From positions 440,001-504,000 of the forward strand of contig NC_009366.1 in NCBI RefSeq assembly GCF_000092065.1: a stretch of DNA of 64,000 bases. The letters are read 5' to 3'. Below the pieces are notes generated by a model. That model was not told the DNA's origin, did no database searches, and was given only the letters and a program-made list of their open reading frames with translations. The translations under genes were made by a program, and so were the position numbers. Numbering within the stretch: position 1 is the first letter of the stretch; each line of letters starts with the position of its first letter. The DNA is from Ostreococcus lucimarinus CCE9901 (lineage: Eukaryota > Chlorophyta > Mamiellophyceae > Mamiellales > Bathycoccaceae). Of this stretch, positions 46,244-58,200 are shown one piece after another.

Positions 46244-49114
46244 ATGTCCGACGACGCGCGTGCGACGGCGCAAGATGTCGACTCGGAACGATCTGGCGGC
46301 GACCGCGCCGACCGCGCGTTCTCGCGCGTTTCTAGCGTGCAGAGCGTGGAATCGTGCGATGAGACACACGCGTGTCGCCCCGAGAGCTCGGGCGCGGGCG
46401 CGCCGGCGGTGAGAGCGCATTTGGATGTTGGCGCTCGCGGCGGCGCGGTTTTGAAACGTCGCGGCGGCGTCGTGGAAACGATTCGCTCACTCATGCGCGT
46501 CCGACGATTCGCGGACGCGCTTGAATTGATAAATCGCTCACAGTGTTCGGCGCTGGGCGGAGAGGCGGGAGCGCTGGCGCTGAGAGGCGAGTGTTACGAG
46601 GGTATCGGCGCGGCGCCGGATGCGTTTCGTGCGTACGACTCTTCGCGCGGATTAGACATCGGGAATCCTGACGCGTGGTGCGGCTTGGCGCGCCTGGCGC
46701 ACGCCTCGGGGGCGTATACGGACGCGGTGAATTGCTTCCGCGCTGCGCGCGATGCGTACGCACGAATCGGTATGACGAAAGAAGCAGAGGAGGCAGAGAA
46801 AAAGTTAGCCGCGGCTTGGACGGATCTGGGGACGACGTACAAGGCGAACGGAGAATCTAAGCGCGCGATGGAGACGTACGCGGAGATCATAGCGGCCGTA
46901 CCGCATCACGCTGCGGCGGCGTATTACAATATGGGCGTGTCTCTCGTGGAGTGTGGACGATTGGTCGAGGCGGAGAGCGCTTATCGAAGCTCCATCGCGC
47001 TCGATTCGTCAAGAGCTGAGGCGTACTGCAACATCGGCGTCGTCTTCAAGATGACGAATCGCATAGATGACGCGCTTGACGCGTGTGAAAAATGTCTGCG
47101 CATATCGCCCGATTTCGACCTTGGGAAGAAGAACTTGTCGCTCGTCCTCACGGATCAAGGGACGGAGCTAAAGAAGAAGAATTTGCTCGCCGATGCCATT
47201 GCGACATACGAGCGAGCGCTTTCATACGACACGACCAACGTTGAGGCGTACTACAACCTCGGTGTGGCGTGCGCGGAAGCTGAAGAGTACGATCGTGCTA
47301 TCATTGCGTACGAAAACGCGGGACGTTTAAGGCCGCAGTGCGCGGAAATTTGGAACAACGCCGGGGTCTTGTACAAGGAAAGAGGTAATGACGCTCGCGC
47401 TATGGACTACTACCGCCGCGCCGTCGCGTGCAATCCCAACTTTGCTCAACCTCTCAATAACCTGGGCGTATTACACACGATGACTGGCGAGGCGCAGCAA
47501 GCTTTGGAGACGCTCCAGCGCGCAGTGACGGTGGATCCATCGTATGCGGTGGCGCACAACAATTTAGGCGTCTTGTTGCGGGACACGGGAGACATCGAGC
47601 ACGCGTGTGAGTCGTACAGAGAATGCATTCGAAACTCTCCGAACGATCGTCATGCCGAACAGAACTACTTGCTCGCGCTCAATTACGTGCGCCAAGGCGA
47701 AGAACCAGACGTTTGTGAGGCGCACGCGACGTGGGGGACGCGGTTTGTGAAACTCGCAGGCCCGCCGCTTAAGGCTCGAAGGGCAGTTCGTTCGGACAGT
47801 GGTGCTGGAACGCCAGGGCGAAGAAAGCTCGTCGTCGGCTACGTCTCTCCTGATATGTACACGCACTCGGTGAGTTATTTCGCAGCTGCGCCTTTTCGTT
47901 CGCACGATAAGGAGAGCGTCAAGCTTGTGGTGTACAACGTGTCGAAATTTTGCGATGCGCAGACCGAGCGCCTTCGGAAGTTCACGTTGGAATCCGGAGG
48001 CGAGTGGCGCGATTGCGCGTCTCTTGATGAGCGTGAACTCGCCGAGTGCATTCGAGGTGACTGTGTGGACGTTCTCGTTGAGCTTACCGGGCACACGGCG
48101 AACAATCGCCTCGGCACGCTCGCGCTCGAGCCGGCGCCAGTTCAGATCACGTGGATTGGCTATCCGAACAGCACGGGAATGCGATCGATCCACTATCGCA
48201 TCACCGACAAAGTCTGTGATCCGCTGGACACTAAACAGACGTTCACGGAACAGCTCGTTCGTATACCGTCACCGCATTCGTTCCTTTGCTACACCCCGAA
48301 TCCCGAGGCACCACAGCAAGTTTCGGACGCGCCGTGCGCAAGTCAGGGCTTTGTCACGTTTGGGTGCTTCAATACCATGGCCAAAGTCACCGCCGACGTC
48401 CGAGTGGCTTGGAGTCAGATCTTGCTCGCCACTCCCGGAAGTCGCTTGTACTTCAAGTCGAAAGCTTTCGCGTGCGAAGTTATTCGCCAACGCTTTTTGT
48501 CGCAAATGTCTGCGTTGGGAGTAGACAACTGGCGAATCGACTGCGTTCCGCTCGAGCGCGAGACATCCTCGCACCTCGCCATGTACGATCGCGTCGATAT
48601 CGCTCTAGACACCTTCCCATACGCTGGCACGACGACGACATGCGAGTCCCTCCACATGGGCGTGCCCGTTCTGACGCTCGCCGGCGCGTGTCACGCGCAC
48701 AACGTGGGCAAGTCGTTGATGACCGCTGTTGGTCTCGAAAGGTTCGTTGCGAAAGATGTGATTGAGTACGTGCGAATTGCTTCGTCGTATGGCAATAAGA
48801 TGGATGAGATTCGTGAGCTTCGACGGGGTTTGCGAGAGAAATTGCTGCGCTCGCCCCTGTGTGACGCCGCCGGTTTCACACAATCTCTCGAGGTCATCTA
48901 TCGCAACTTGTGGCAACGATGGTGTGATGAAAAAGCGAGAGAGAGCGATGATGATGAAGACGAACGAAGCGATGAAGATGACGACGATAACGGCCAGTGC
49001 GGTTCAGTCGACGACTCGAAGGGCGATTCGAATCAGGACACGGCGGAACAATACGAAGGAGACGAGAGCGCCGGAGAGTTTTCCTCGAAACTCATAGATA
49101 CATTAGAGATTTGA
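46244..49114 (+). CDS. SPY: SPINDLY-type O-glycosyltransferase (GT41) with TPR repeats
   Basis: A 956-residue nucleocytoplasmic enzyme. About ten TPR repeats (residues about 90-480) such as AAAYYNMGVSLVECGRLVEAE and EAYYNLGVACAEAEEYDRA form the substrate-binding superhelix. The C-terminal GT41 domain shows GYVSPDMYTHSVSYF, ELTGHTANNRLGTLALEPAPVQITWIGYPNSTG and LDTFPYAGTTTTCESLHMGVPV. These match plant SPINDLY, which adds O-fucose to nuclear proteins, more than OGT/SEC, which adds GlcNAc. The C-terminal 60 residues are acidic. The sugar used follows from family knowledge, not from this sequence. Confidence 0.9.
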   Translation: MSDDARATAQDVDSERSGGDRADRAFSRVSSVQSVESCDETHACRPESSGAGAPAVRAHLDVGARGGAVLKRRGGVVETIRSLMRVRRFADALELINRSQCSALGGEAGALALRGECYEGIGAAPDAFRAYDSSRGLDIGNPDAWCGLARLAHASGAYTDAVNCFRAARDAYARIGMTKEAEEAEKKLAAAWTDLGTTYKANGESKRAMETYAEIIAAVPHHAAAAYYNMGVSLVECGRLVEAESAYRSSIALDSSRAEAYCNIGVVFKMTNRIDDALDACEKCLRISPDFDLGKKNLSLVLTDQGTELKKKNLLADAIATYERALSYDTTNVEAYYNLGVACAEAEEYDRAIIAYENAGRLRPQCAEIWNNAGVLYKERGNDARAMDYYRRAVACNPNFAQPLNNLGVLHTMTGEAQQALETLQRAVTVDPSYAVAHNNLGVLLRDTGDIEHACESYRECIRNSPNDRHAEQNYLLALNYVRQGEEPDVCEAHATWGTRFVKLAGPPLKARRAVRSDSGAGTPGRRKLVVGYVSPDMYTHSVSYFAAAPFRSHDKESVKLVVYNVSKFCDAQTERLRKFTLESGGEWRDCASLDERELAECIRGDCVDVLVELTGHTANNRLGTLALEPAPVQITWIGYPNSTGMRSIHYRITDKVCDPLDTKQTFTEQLVRIPSPHSFLCYTPNPEAPQQVSDAPCASQGFVTFGCFNTMAKVTADVRVAWSQILLATPGSRLYFKSKAFACEVIRQRFLSQMSALGVDNWRIDCVPLERETSSHLAMYDRVDIALDTFPYAGTTTTCESLHMGVPVLTLAGACHAHNVGKSLMTAVGLERFVAKDVIEYVRIASSYGNKMDEIRELRRGLREKLLRSPLCDAAGFTQSLEVIYRNLWQRWCDEKARESDDDEDERSDEDDDDNGQCGSVDDSKGDSNQDTAEQYEGDESAGEFSSKLIDTLEI

Positions 49115-49240
49115 GCGACACATTGTCGCTAGTTGTCAATTTAAAGAAACACGTGTTGATTGAATGAGTGTGAAAATAATGTTGTCGCTTATTAAGAAGC
49201 TTCTACTGCTCTAATGTTTTGTGTTCGCGCGCAACGCTTC

Positions 49241-51426
49241 TTACAAGGAGAACGCTTCGGGATCGGGCGCGGCCGCGCCGCCGGCAGCCTTCGTCTTCTT
49301 CTTAGGGATTTCAGTGATGACCGCTTGCGTCGTGAGCACCATACCCGCGATGGAACAAGAGTTTTGCACGCCAGAGCGGGTGACCTTCTTCGGGTCGAGA
49401 ACGCCCTTATCAATCAAGTCACCGTACTCGCCAGTCATGGCGTCGTAACCAAAGTTGAATTCGCCATCCATGACGTGTTGCACAATCACATCACCTTCCG
49501 CGCCAGCGTTGTTGCCGATGAGTCTGCACGGAGCCAGAAGCGCCTTTTGAACGATTTCCGCGCCCAAGCGTTCCTCGGCGTTAGTGAGGGTCGGCTTGAA
49601 TTCGTCGATCATCTTGCTCAAGTGCACCAAAGCGGCGCCACCACCCGGGACGATGCCTTCCTCGACCGCGGCAAAAGTGGCGTTCTTGGCATCTTCAATA
49701 CGAAGCTTGCGTTCTTCTAATTCAGTTTCGGTCGCGGCGCCAACCTTAATGACGGCAACACCACCGGCGAGCTTGGCGATGCGTTCGGAAAGCTTTTGGG
49801 TATCGTACACGGAATCCGTCTCCGCGAGCTCTTGCTTGAGTTGAGCCACGCGAAGGTCGATGTCTTCCTTGGACGCACCATCAGCAATCATGGTGGTCGT
49901 CGTTTGCGCGATGGAAACCTTACGGGCGTAGCCGAGGCAGTCCATGTTCGCGCGCGCGACGCTGAGACCGAGATCCTTGGCGATGTATTGAGCGCCAGTG
50001 ACGATGGCGATGTCTTGCAACAAGGCCTTACGACGCTCACCGAAACCCGGCGCCTTGATGGCGGCCACCTTAAGCACGCCGCGCATCTTGTTGACCACCA
50101 AAGTGGCGAGCGCTTCGCCCGTGATGTCTTCGGCGATGATCAAGAGCGGCGGGGACCCCGCTTGGGACACCTCTTCCAAAAGTGGCACGAGCACTTGAAC
50201 TTGTTCAATCTTCTCGTCCGTGATCAAAACGCGACAGCCTTCAAATTCAACCATCAAGCGTTCGTCGTCGTTGACGAATTGCGGAGAAATGTAACCGCGA
50301 TCGATTTCCATGCCCTCCTCGACTTCGACAACGGTTTCCAAACCGGTGCCGTTTTCGATGGACAAGACGCCATCCGGGCCAACCTTTTCGATGGCTTCGG
50401 CAATCATGTCACCGATGGAGACATCGTTACCCGCGGAGATGGAAGCGACGGCACGGATATCTTGCTGGTTGCGCACCGGAATCGTGAGCTCGTCGAGCTT
50501 TTGACGGCAGAATTCAGACGTCTTGTCGATGCCGCGCTTCACCGTCACCGGGTTGGCGCCCGCGGCGACAGATTGCAAGCCGTACTTGATCATCTCACGC
50601 GCGAGCACGGACGCAGTCGTCGTGCCATCGCCTGCAGAGTCATTCGTTCGCCCTGCGACTTCCTTGATGAGCTGCGCACCGGCGTTCTCCACCGGATCCG
50701 GTAATTCGATGGCGCGCGCAATGGTCACTCCGTCGTTAATCACTTGCGGCATCCCAAACTTTTCCTCGAGCACCACGTTTCTCCCGCGAGGACCGAGCGT
50801 CACCCCGACCGCATCCGCCAATTTATCGATTCCAGCTTGAATCTTGCGTCGAGAACTCATGTCAAACGTGATATCCTTCGCCTCGGCGCGAACCATCGCG
50901 ACGCGGCGGCGGCCGCCACCGCGTCGACTCTGCTTCGCCGTTAGCGCCGACGTCTGCGCGCGTCATCAATCATCAATCATCATCGTCAGTCGGCGTCATC
51001 GCTCGCGCACTATTCTTCACCACCACGCTCGACGCCGTTCGCGCCCGTCGCGCCCTTCGCGCGCCGTCGCGTCGACGGCTTCGCACCCCAGCCGTCCGAC
51101 GGCGGCGAGGCGCCCCTCGCGCGCGCCTCCTCCCGCGCCCACGCACGCGCGTCCTCGCGCGTCGCCGTCACCGCGCCGTCGCGCGATCCAACGCGCGAAA
51201 ATTTTCTCATCCAGACGCCGCGTCGCGCGCGCGTCGCGCGCGTCGCGTCCCCCCGTCGTCGTCGTCGTCGCGCGCGATGCCGGACGACCCTGGAAGAATC
51301 TTCCGAAGCGCGTCGTCATCGTCGCGCGGCGTCGCGCATCACCGTCGCGCGGCGTCGCAGTCGCGCGTCGACGATGGGGGCTATATTCACACGCACCGTG
51401 AGCGATCGCGAGGTGAGAGACATCAT
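49241..51426 (-). CDS. CPN60: Chloroplast chaperonin CPN60 (two exons)
   Basis: A 580-residue group I chaperonin that folds imported plastid proteins such as Rubisco. The main frame starts at a mature-like [13 protein letters not shown] infer exon 1 at 51426-51397 ([10 protein letters not shown]), a 443-nt intron 51396-50954 (GTGCGTGTGA...CAG, ACTGAC 32 nt before the end), and exon 2 at 50953-49241. Together they give a Ser/Thr/Arg-rich transit peptide of about 30 residues. Chaperonin motifs visible: [48 protein letters not shown]. The alpha or beta type is not decided; the C-terminus ends in Ala/Gly-rich, not GGM, sequence. Exon 1 is my inference. Confidence 0.92.
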
Positions 51427-51696
51427 CTTGTGCGCGCGAGAGCGGGCGCGGACGCGTCTCGGAATGCGGCTTCGCGCGCGCCTTCGGGGCGAAAACCTGA
51501 AAAATTCCGCGCCTTTACGTACGTAGAACGCGCGAGATTCGCCCATTTATCATGACCGCGCGAGCGACGTACACGACGAGTCTTAAGACCGTGTAGGCGA
51601 GCGCTGCACGCGGTGCGATTTCGCGCCGACGGCCGGCGCCGACGCGGCGACGCGACGACGCGGGGACGCGACGACGCGACGCGACGCGCGCGCGAC

Positions 51697-52659
51697 ATGG
51701 CGCGCGGACGCCAGGGCGCGGGACGCGGGCGCGGCGCGCGCGGGCGCGGGCGCGGGCGCGGCGACGCGAAGAGCGTCTTGCCCGATTGGGCGCGCGGTGG
51801 GAAAGGATTCTGTTCGTGCGTCGACGCCGGGTGCGCGCGACGCCACGAAGACGACGACGACGACGACGACGACGCGTCGAGCGCGCCGACGCGGTTCCCG
51901 GTGCCGCTGGCGATGTGGGACCTGGCGCAGTGCGATCCGAAGCGGTGCAGCGGAAGGAAGCTGGCGAGGCTCGGGTGCCTGCGCGAGCTGCGCGTGCAGC
52001 AGCGGTGGGCGGGCGTGGCGCTGACGCCGAACGCGACGGAGACGATCTCGCCGAAAGATTACGAGGTTTTGAACGCAAACGGGTTGGCGGTCGTGGATTG
52101 TTCGTGGAATCGATTGGATGACGTGCCGTTTCAGCGATTGCACAGCGCGGCGCCGAGACTGTTGCCTTGGTTGGTGGCGGCGAATCCGGTGAATTACGGC
52201 AAGCCGTGTAAGCTGACGTGCGCCGAGGCGCTGGCGGGCGGACTGTACATCGCGGGGTATCGCGATGCCGCGGAAGCGCTGATGAATAAGTTCAAATGGG
52301 GACACGGATTCATTTCTCTCAATCGCGAGCTGTTGGAGTCGTACATGCAGTGCCGCACGAGCGAGGAAGTCATCGAGACGCAAAACAAGTGGTTAACGCT
52401 CGGGGGACCGGAGGCGGCGCCGAGACGGGACATGATGCCACCGAGCGAGAGTGAGAGCGATGGTGAGGACGACGATGAGAGCGAAGACGATTTACCACCG
52501 CTCGAAAGGAATTTCAATCGGTCCAGAAACGCGATCGAGCGCTCGGGAAACAACTTTCGCAATAAACTCGCCGAAGAAGAGGATGAATCATCCGAAGAAT
52601 CTGAAGACAGCGATGACGAGGAAACGGAAGAGTTGACGAAACGAGTGGCTGAGTTGTAG
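51697..52659 (+). CDS. TSR3: TSR3, 18S rRNA aminocarboxypropyltransferase
   Basis: A 320-residue SAM-dependent enzyme adding the acp group to pseudouridine in 18S rRNA, the final step of the hypermodified nucleotide. The conserved core reads WDLAQCDPKRCSGRKLARLG, VVDCSWNRL, then RLLPWLVAANPVNYGKPCKL and AEALAGGLYIAGY, with FKWGHGFISLN. A Gly/Arg-rich RGRGRG start and an acidic C-terminus flank it. The frame opens at a GTG at 51613; the ATG at 51697 is used. It is divergent from CPN60 with 270 bp between starts, sharing a promoter region. Confidence 0.93.
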   Translation: MARGRQGAGRGRGARGRGRGRGDAKSVLPDWARGGKGFCSCVDAGCARRHEDDDDDDDDASSAPTRFPVPLAMWDLAQCDPKRCSGRKLARLGCLRELRVQQRWAGVALTPNATETISPKDYEVLNANGLAVVDCSWNRLDDVPFQRLHSAAPRLLPWLVAANPVNYGKPCKLTCAEALAGGLYIAGYRDAAEALMNKFKWGHGFISLNRELLESYMQCRTSEEVIETQNKWLTLGGPEAAPRRDMMPPSESESDGEDDDESEDDLPPLERNFNRSRNAIERSGNNFRNKLAEEEDESSEESEDSDDEETEELTKRVAEL

Positions 52660-52734
52660 ATTAACGTAGTAGTCGGTAGCGTGCCAGTAGTGTTTGTACA
52701 GTTCGTATTTCACATAGTTCAGTATTCGGGCGAT
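52660..52734. repeat. Short direct repeats between TSR3 and the C2H2 gene
   Basis: A locally AT-richer gap where gattcagcattcaggcg, catt-cgg and similar units recur, continuing into the C2H2 gene's last codons (to about 52775). They are imperfect 9-11-bp direct repeats built on cattcggg/gcgac. Confidence 0.5.
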
Positions 52735-53608
52735 TCAGCATTCAGGCGACTCGGTCATTCGGCATTCGGGCGACAGGACGATAATAGGCAACGAGAGCGT
52801 AATTTGGTCGCCTGCGAGTCGCCGAGTGTCCTCAAGAATGTCAATTGTGTCCTCAAGAATGTCAATTGTGTTAGCATGTCGTGCTCGTGCTTCTTCTTGT
52901 TCTTGTTGTTCTTCTCGTCGTTCGTGTTGTTCCGACGCCGCCTCGTCGGGCGAGGGCGTCGGCGTCGGCTCGTCCTCGTGTCGGCGGCGGCATGCGCGAA
53001 GATGATTCGCGAATCCGGCGGCACGCTTCCCGATAAAACCACAATGCGGGCACACCAACGATTGCGATTTCTTGTGCGTCGACGCGAGGGGCTGATTTGC
53101 CGACAACGTCTTCAACTTTTTCATCTTTCGTGCTCTGTAAATTCGACTGTATTCATTCTTTTTCAACCGCTTTCGCTCTTTTCGTTCTGTATCGTCGCTT
53201 CCCTCCGTCGTGCTCGCGCTCTCGTAATATTTCACGTCTGCGCGACTACGGCGACGTTCGTCGATCTCTGGCGGAGGATACCCAGGTTCCAAGGCTTCGA
53301 GAATGGTGTCGATCTGAACGATGTCGTCGTCGACATCCTTGGGACTCAGGCACAAATCAAATCGTGGCACGCGTGCGGTAACGCTGTAGAGAGCGTTTTG
53401 TTTTTTGATCGATCCTACGGCACCGCAGTACTGTGGTTGGTCAGTTCCTGAACGTTTGTGTGTGCGCGCGCACTACCTTGCCAGCACCCTGTTGTATCGA
53501 GCCGTCCTCTTTAAACACCGTCAATTGCGAGCGAATGAAACCGGGATAGATGGTTCTATCGATCAAGCGCTCGAGCTCGCGGCCGACGGTGCGACGGCGG
53601 GTCGCCAT
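52735..53608 (-). CDS. Uncharacterised protein with a C2H2-like zinc finger (two exons)
   Basis: A 275-residue protein from exon 1 at 53608-53477 (44 codons) and exon 2 at 53430-52735. The 46-nt intron 53476-53431 starts GTAGTG and ends CACAG with ACTGAC only 10 nt before the end. The reading frame is continuous across the join. A finger-like CPHCGFIGKRAAGFANHLRAC near residue 165 is C-x2-C-x12-H-x3-C, a variant with Cys as the last ligand. A basic KRKRLKKNEYSRIYRARKMKK region precedes it. Near the C-terminus TIDILED is duplicated by an exact 21-bp tandem repeat at 52829-52870. The codon use is less GC-biased than neighbours. The function is unknown. Confidence 0.65.
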
Positions 53609-53688
53609 GAAGAGATGAAGAGAAAGAGAGAGAGTCGAAGTATGAAGATTGCGCGGTTTGGACGATTCTCGTTACACGTGGGTTTCTT

Positions 53689-54903
53689 CTAAATCAAGTC
53701 GGCCACGTTCATGGGCATTTCGTCGATTTGCGTGGAATAGTACTGTTCGATATCTCTGAGCGCACGCACGTCGTCTGCCTTGACGAAGTTGATAGCGACG
53801 CCCTTGCGTCCGTATCGCCCCGAGCGACCGATGCGATGGATGTAGTTTTCACGGTTGCCCGGAAGATCATAGTTGATGACTAAAGACACTTGTTGAACGT
53901 CGATACCGCGCGCCCAGACGTCGGTTGTGATCAATACGCGCGTCGTACCGCCTCGGAACTCGTTCATGATTTCCTCGCGCTCCTTTTGAGGCATGTCGCC
54001 GTGCATGGCGGAGACTGTGAAGTTGTTCTGTCGCATTTTCTCCGTGAGCCAATCCACCTTCTTCTTCGTGTTGCAAAAGATCACCGCTTGCGTGATCGTC
54101 AGCGTGTCGTACAAATCGCAAAGCGTGTCGAACTTCCATTCCTCGCGTTCGACGGCGACGAAGAACTGCTTAATACCTTCAAGCGTTAATTCGTCGCGCT
54201 TGACCAAGATGCGCATCGGATCCGTCATAAACTTGCTCGTCATCTCCAACACTTCGTTCGGCAGCGTGGCGCTCACCAACACCACCTGCGTTTCCGGCGG
54301 CAAGTATCTATACACATCGTAAATCTGTTCCTTGAACCCTTTATTCAACATTTCATCCGCCTCGTCGAGGACCAAAATCTTAATCCCGCGCGTGCGTAAA
54401 TTCCGCCGCTTTATCATATCGAACACCCGTCCCGGCGTCCCACTGACGATGTGACAGCCGTAATCTAATTTACGAATGTCATCCCCGATCGACCGTCCCC
54501 CGATGCACGCGTGCACTTGCACGTTCATAAAATTCCCCAGCGACAGCGCCGTCTTCTCCGTCTGCACCGCCAACTCTCGCGTCGGCGACAGCACCAATCC
54601 CTGCACCTCCCTCGATGTCGTGTCCAACATCTGACACAGCGCCAGCGATATCATCGACGTCTTCCCCGTCCCGCTCTGCGCCTGCGCGATCACGTCCCGT
54701 CCGGATATTATCGGCACCACCGCTCGCTGTTGAATCGCGCTCGGCTTTTCGAACCCGTACGAGTACAGCCCGCGCAGCAAATCCTCACGAATTCCCATCG
54801 CGTCGAACGTCGCGCGCGGTTCGATCCCTTCCGACGTCTCGAACGATATCTTTTCATCCGCGTCGTAGCTCGTCGCGGTTCGCTTGCCCGCGTCTTTCGC
54901 CAT
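53689..54903 (-). CDS. EIF4A3: DEAD-box helicase eIF4A-III
   Basis: A 404-residue RNA helicase, core of the exon junction complex. DEAD-box motifs are complete: PSAIQQRAV (Q), AQSGTGKT (I), PTREL (Ia), GTPGR (Ib), DEAD (II) near residue 183, SAT (III), ARGIDVQQV (V) and [13 protein letters not shown] (VI). The C-terminus MPMNVADLI is the eIF4A-III ending. It acts in the nucleus and in nonsense-mediated decay. The open frame extends upstream to 55437, but ATG 54903 (MAKDAGKRT) gives a normal length. It lies 80 bp downstream of the C2H2 gene's start on the same strand. Confidence 0.97.
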   Translation of the reverse strand: MAKDAGKRTATSYDADEKISFETSEGIEPRATFDAMGIREDLLRGLYSYGFEKPSAIQQRAVVPIISGRDVIAQAQSGTGKTSMISLALCQMLDTTSREVQGLVLSPTRELAVQTEKTALSLGNFMNVQVHACIGGRSIGDDIRKLDYGCHIVSGTPGRVFDMIKRRNLRTRGIKILVLDEADEMLNKGFKEQIYDVYRYLPPETQVVLVSATLPNEVLEMTSKFMTDPMRILVKRDELTLEGIKQFFVAVEREEWKFDTLCDLYDTLTITQAVIFCNTKKKVDWLTEKMRQNNFTVSAMHGDMPQKEREEIMNEFRGGTTRVLITTDVWARGIDVQQVSLVINYDLPGNRENYIHRIGRSGRYGRKGVAINFVKADDVRALRDIEQYYSTQIDEMPMNVADLI

Positions 54904-54999
54904 CGCGCGCGCTCGCCGCCGTCGATTCGCCGCCGCCGACGCCGCCGTCGACGGAACGATTCGCGCGCGGTCCGACCGCGCGCGCGCGACGGTGACGAC

Positions 55000-55033
<34 letters not shown>

Positions 55034-55213
55034 CTCGCGTCGGTCGCGACGCTCGAGCACGCGAGCGCGAATGCGGCGCGCGATGCGCGCGAATGCGCGA
55101 CCTCGAGGTCTTCGGCGATGTCGACGCATTGAGACGCGCGCGCGAGTCGGTGCGCGACGCGCTCGAGCGGCGCGCGCGCCGTCGACGCGCGCGCGCAGCG
55201 CCTATCGGTCGTC
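54904..55213. promoter_or_regulatory. Divergent region between eIF4A-III and SLC13 gene
   Basis: About 310 bp. It includes a gac/gtc trinucleotide microsatellite at 54998-55032 and GC-rich simple sequence. No other element is recognised. Confidence 0.35.
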
Positions 55214-58200
55214 ATGGCGCCCGCGTGGCACGGGCCGTACTGCGTGAGCGTCGTCGCCGTCATGTTCATCGCGCTGCTGAAAAATGTCGCGGGGCCGGAC
55301 GTGTTGATGCTCGGCGCGCTCGCGCTCGAGCTCGCGGCTTCGATCGTGGACCTGGGCGAGGGATTGAAGGGGTTCAGCAATAAAGGCTTGCTCACCGTCG
55401 CGTGCTTGTTCGTCGTGGCGGCGGGGATATCGAACACGGGCGCGCTGGACTATTACATGAGCAAAGCCTTGGGGACGCCGAAGAGCGCGGCGGACGCGCA
55501 GCTGCGGTTGATGGTGCCGATCGCGGTGGTGAGCGCGTTTTTGAATAATACGCCGGTGGTGGCGATCATGATACCGATCGTGCAGAAGTGGTCGCGGAAG
55601 TGTAAGATTTCGTCGGCGCAGTTGTTCATACCGCTGTCGTTTAGCTCGATTTTAGGCGGCACGTGCACGCTGATCGGGACGTCGACGAATTTGGTCGTCG
55701 ATGGCATGCGACGGGAGCGATATCCCAATGAACGCGCGCTCGGGTTGTTTGAGCTGTCGAAGTTTGGCGTGCCGGTGTTGCTGAGCGGGTTGGCGTACAT
55801 GCTCATCGCGGCGCCGGCATTGCTGCCGGGCGGCGCGCGAGACGGCAATCGCGCGGGGGGGCAAGACATGGATATGGACGATTTAACCGTAGGTGCAGTC
55901 GTTCCGCGTGGTTCACCCGTCGTGGACGCCGAAGTCGCTGTCTTGCGCGGGTTGAATGGGTTGTATCTCGTCAGCGTGCAGCGAGGCGACATGCTGATGC
56001 GCGCAGTACAACCAGATTTCATTCTCGAGGTTGGTGACATCTTGATCTTCACCGGTCTCGTCGATCGCATAGGGGAAGTGTGTAAAACACACGGCTTGGT
56101 GCCGCTCACGCACGAAGTGGAGGAGAAAATGTTAGAAGAGAAGAGGAATTCGTTCGACGATTATCGCAAGACCAATGAACGCTCAGGTGAAAACGCCGAA
56201 AGCACGGTGACGTTTCCTCCGCGCGCGAGGACGCCCTCGCTCACTGGTCAGTCGCAGGACGACAGTGGTATTCGAGGCGTTGCGTGGATGCATCGGGAGT
56301 CGAGAAAAGATGGGCGAGCGAGTATAGAGTTGCACACGTACGAAAAGATGCTTCGCAAGTTCAAGTCGAGCGGCAACGACGAAGACGCCGACGGGAGCGC
56401 GAGCGATAAAGCCGCCACATCACCGCCGAGCGAGCAGAGAACGCAAAGTGGACGCGCAAGTTTAGATTACAACTTCAAGCACGGTGAGCGTCGACGACAA
56501 TTAAGCGACGATATGCGTGAGCATGACTATTTCACTCAGTCGGTTGAGGTCATTCGCGCTCGCATACTCGAAAACTCTCCGCTCGTCGGCACAACGCCAT
56601 CGGAGTGCAAGTTTAGGCACAAATTTAAAGCGTCCATAATGGCGGTGCAGAGTATGGGCGAGAAATCAGGGACAGGGAACGACGTCCGCCGAGGGCATCT
56701 CGGGACGACGATTTTCCGAGCCAACGATATTCTTATGCTTCATGTCTCTCAAGAGAGCCCACTTCTGGTGCAAAAGCAAGAACGTGAAGCTGCGTCAGCG
56801 GAAAACTCGCGACGTGGACTTCCTTCGCCAGGTTCGCGACGGAATTTGTCCTTGGATGCCATCGAGGCGTCGACGTACACGTGCGGGAACGATTTGGAGG
56901 TTTTGCTCACCGACGCGAAGACCGAACTTAACTTTAACGAGTTTGCCATTCCCATGCGCGTCGTGAGTGGAGGGGCGTTGGATGGCAAAACCATCAGAGG
57001 CGTTGATCTGGCGAACGTGCCGGGTTTATTTTGCACGGCAATTCAATCGAACGCGAGCAGCGAAATGCGCATACCGGACGCCGAGACAATTCTTAATGGT
57101 GAAGATATTTTGTGGTTTGCGGGCGATATGAACGGTATGCAGACGCTTCGACGCATTCCTGGGTTAGTTTCGCAAGAAAATCAAGTGGAAAAGCTCAAGC
57201 ACGTCCGTAAAACTGATCGAAGATTAGTGCAAGCCGTGATATCACAAGGGAGCTCGCTCGTGGGGAGATGCGTCCGTGACACGCACTTCAGAACGCGTTA
57301 CGACGCCGTCATCATCGCTGTCCAACGCAGTGGAGGGCGTATACAGGCGAGAATCGGCGATATCGTACTCGAAGCGGGCGACGTTTTGCTCCTGGACACG
57401 TCGACGAGTTTTTTGCTTGATCATAAGTCGGATCCGACGTTTGCGCTCATCTCTGAAATCGAAGACTCCGCTCCGCCGCAATTCGACAAGCTTCTTCCTT
57501 CTCTCGGCACAGCAGTAGTGATGATAGCTGTTTTTGTCGCCGGTGCGCTCGATCTCTTCGTCGCCGCGTTACTGGCTTCGGGCGTCATGCTCGCCACGGG
57601 ATGTCTGACACAGGAGCAGGCGCGCGCGGCGGTCAAATGGGACGTCATTGTCACGATAGCTGCCGCGTTCGGAATTTCCGCGGCGATGGAGCAAAGTGGT
57701 GTCGCTGCCGGGATTGCATCGACGCTCGTGAGCGCCGGCAACGGCATGGGTACTGGGAAGCCGGGAATTCTCGTCGCCGTCTACCTCGCCACAGTTGTGT
57801 TGTGCAACATCGTCGGTAACAACGCCGCCGCCGCGCTCATGTACCCCATCGCCGCTGGCGCTGCGGAAAAGCAAGGGATTGATAACGTTCAGATGAGCTA
57901 CTTGCTCATGCTTGCCGCTTCGGCATCGTTCATGTCTCCATTTGGTTACCAAACCAACTTGATGGTGTACGGTCCAGGCGGCTACGTTTTCGCCAATTTC
58001 CTCAAGTTCGGCGCACCGATGCAAGTAGTTCAGCTGATCGTCTCTGTTTCTGTTGTTCTACTCGACAGCAAGTGGTGGATCGGGTGGATCGTGGGTTTCG
58101 GCGCCATCCTCACGATTTACCTAACGCGTCTCGTCGTGCCAATTATACGCAAACGGCGAGACGCCGCGCGCGGCGGCTCGACCGATTCGCGGCTCGACCC

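Noticed and set aside
54998-55032. Array of gac units resembling a CRISPR or regulatory array
   Set aside because: A plain trinucleotide microsatellite without spacers; similar runs occur at 10505-10550, 43416-43450 and 61238-61275.
54904-55437. N-terminal extension of eIF4A-III
   Set aside because: Ser/Arg-rich simple sequence over a gac microsatellite; known eIF4A-III starts near the ATG at 54903.
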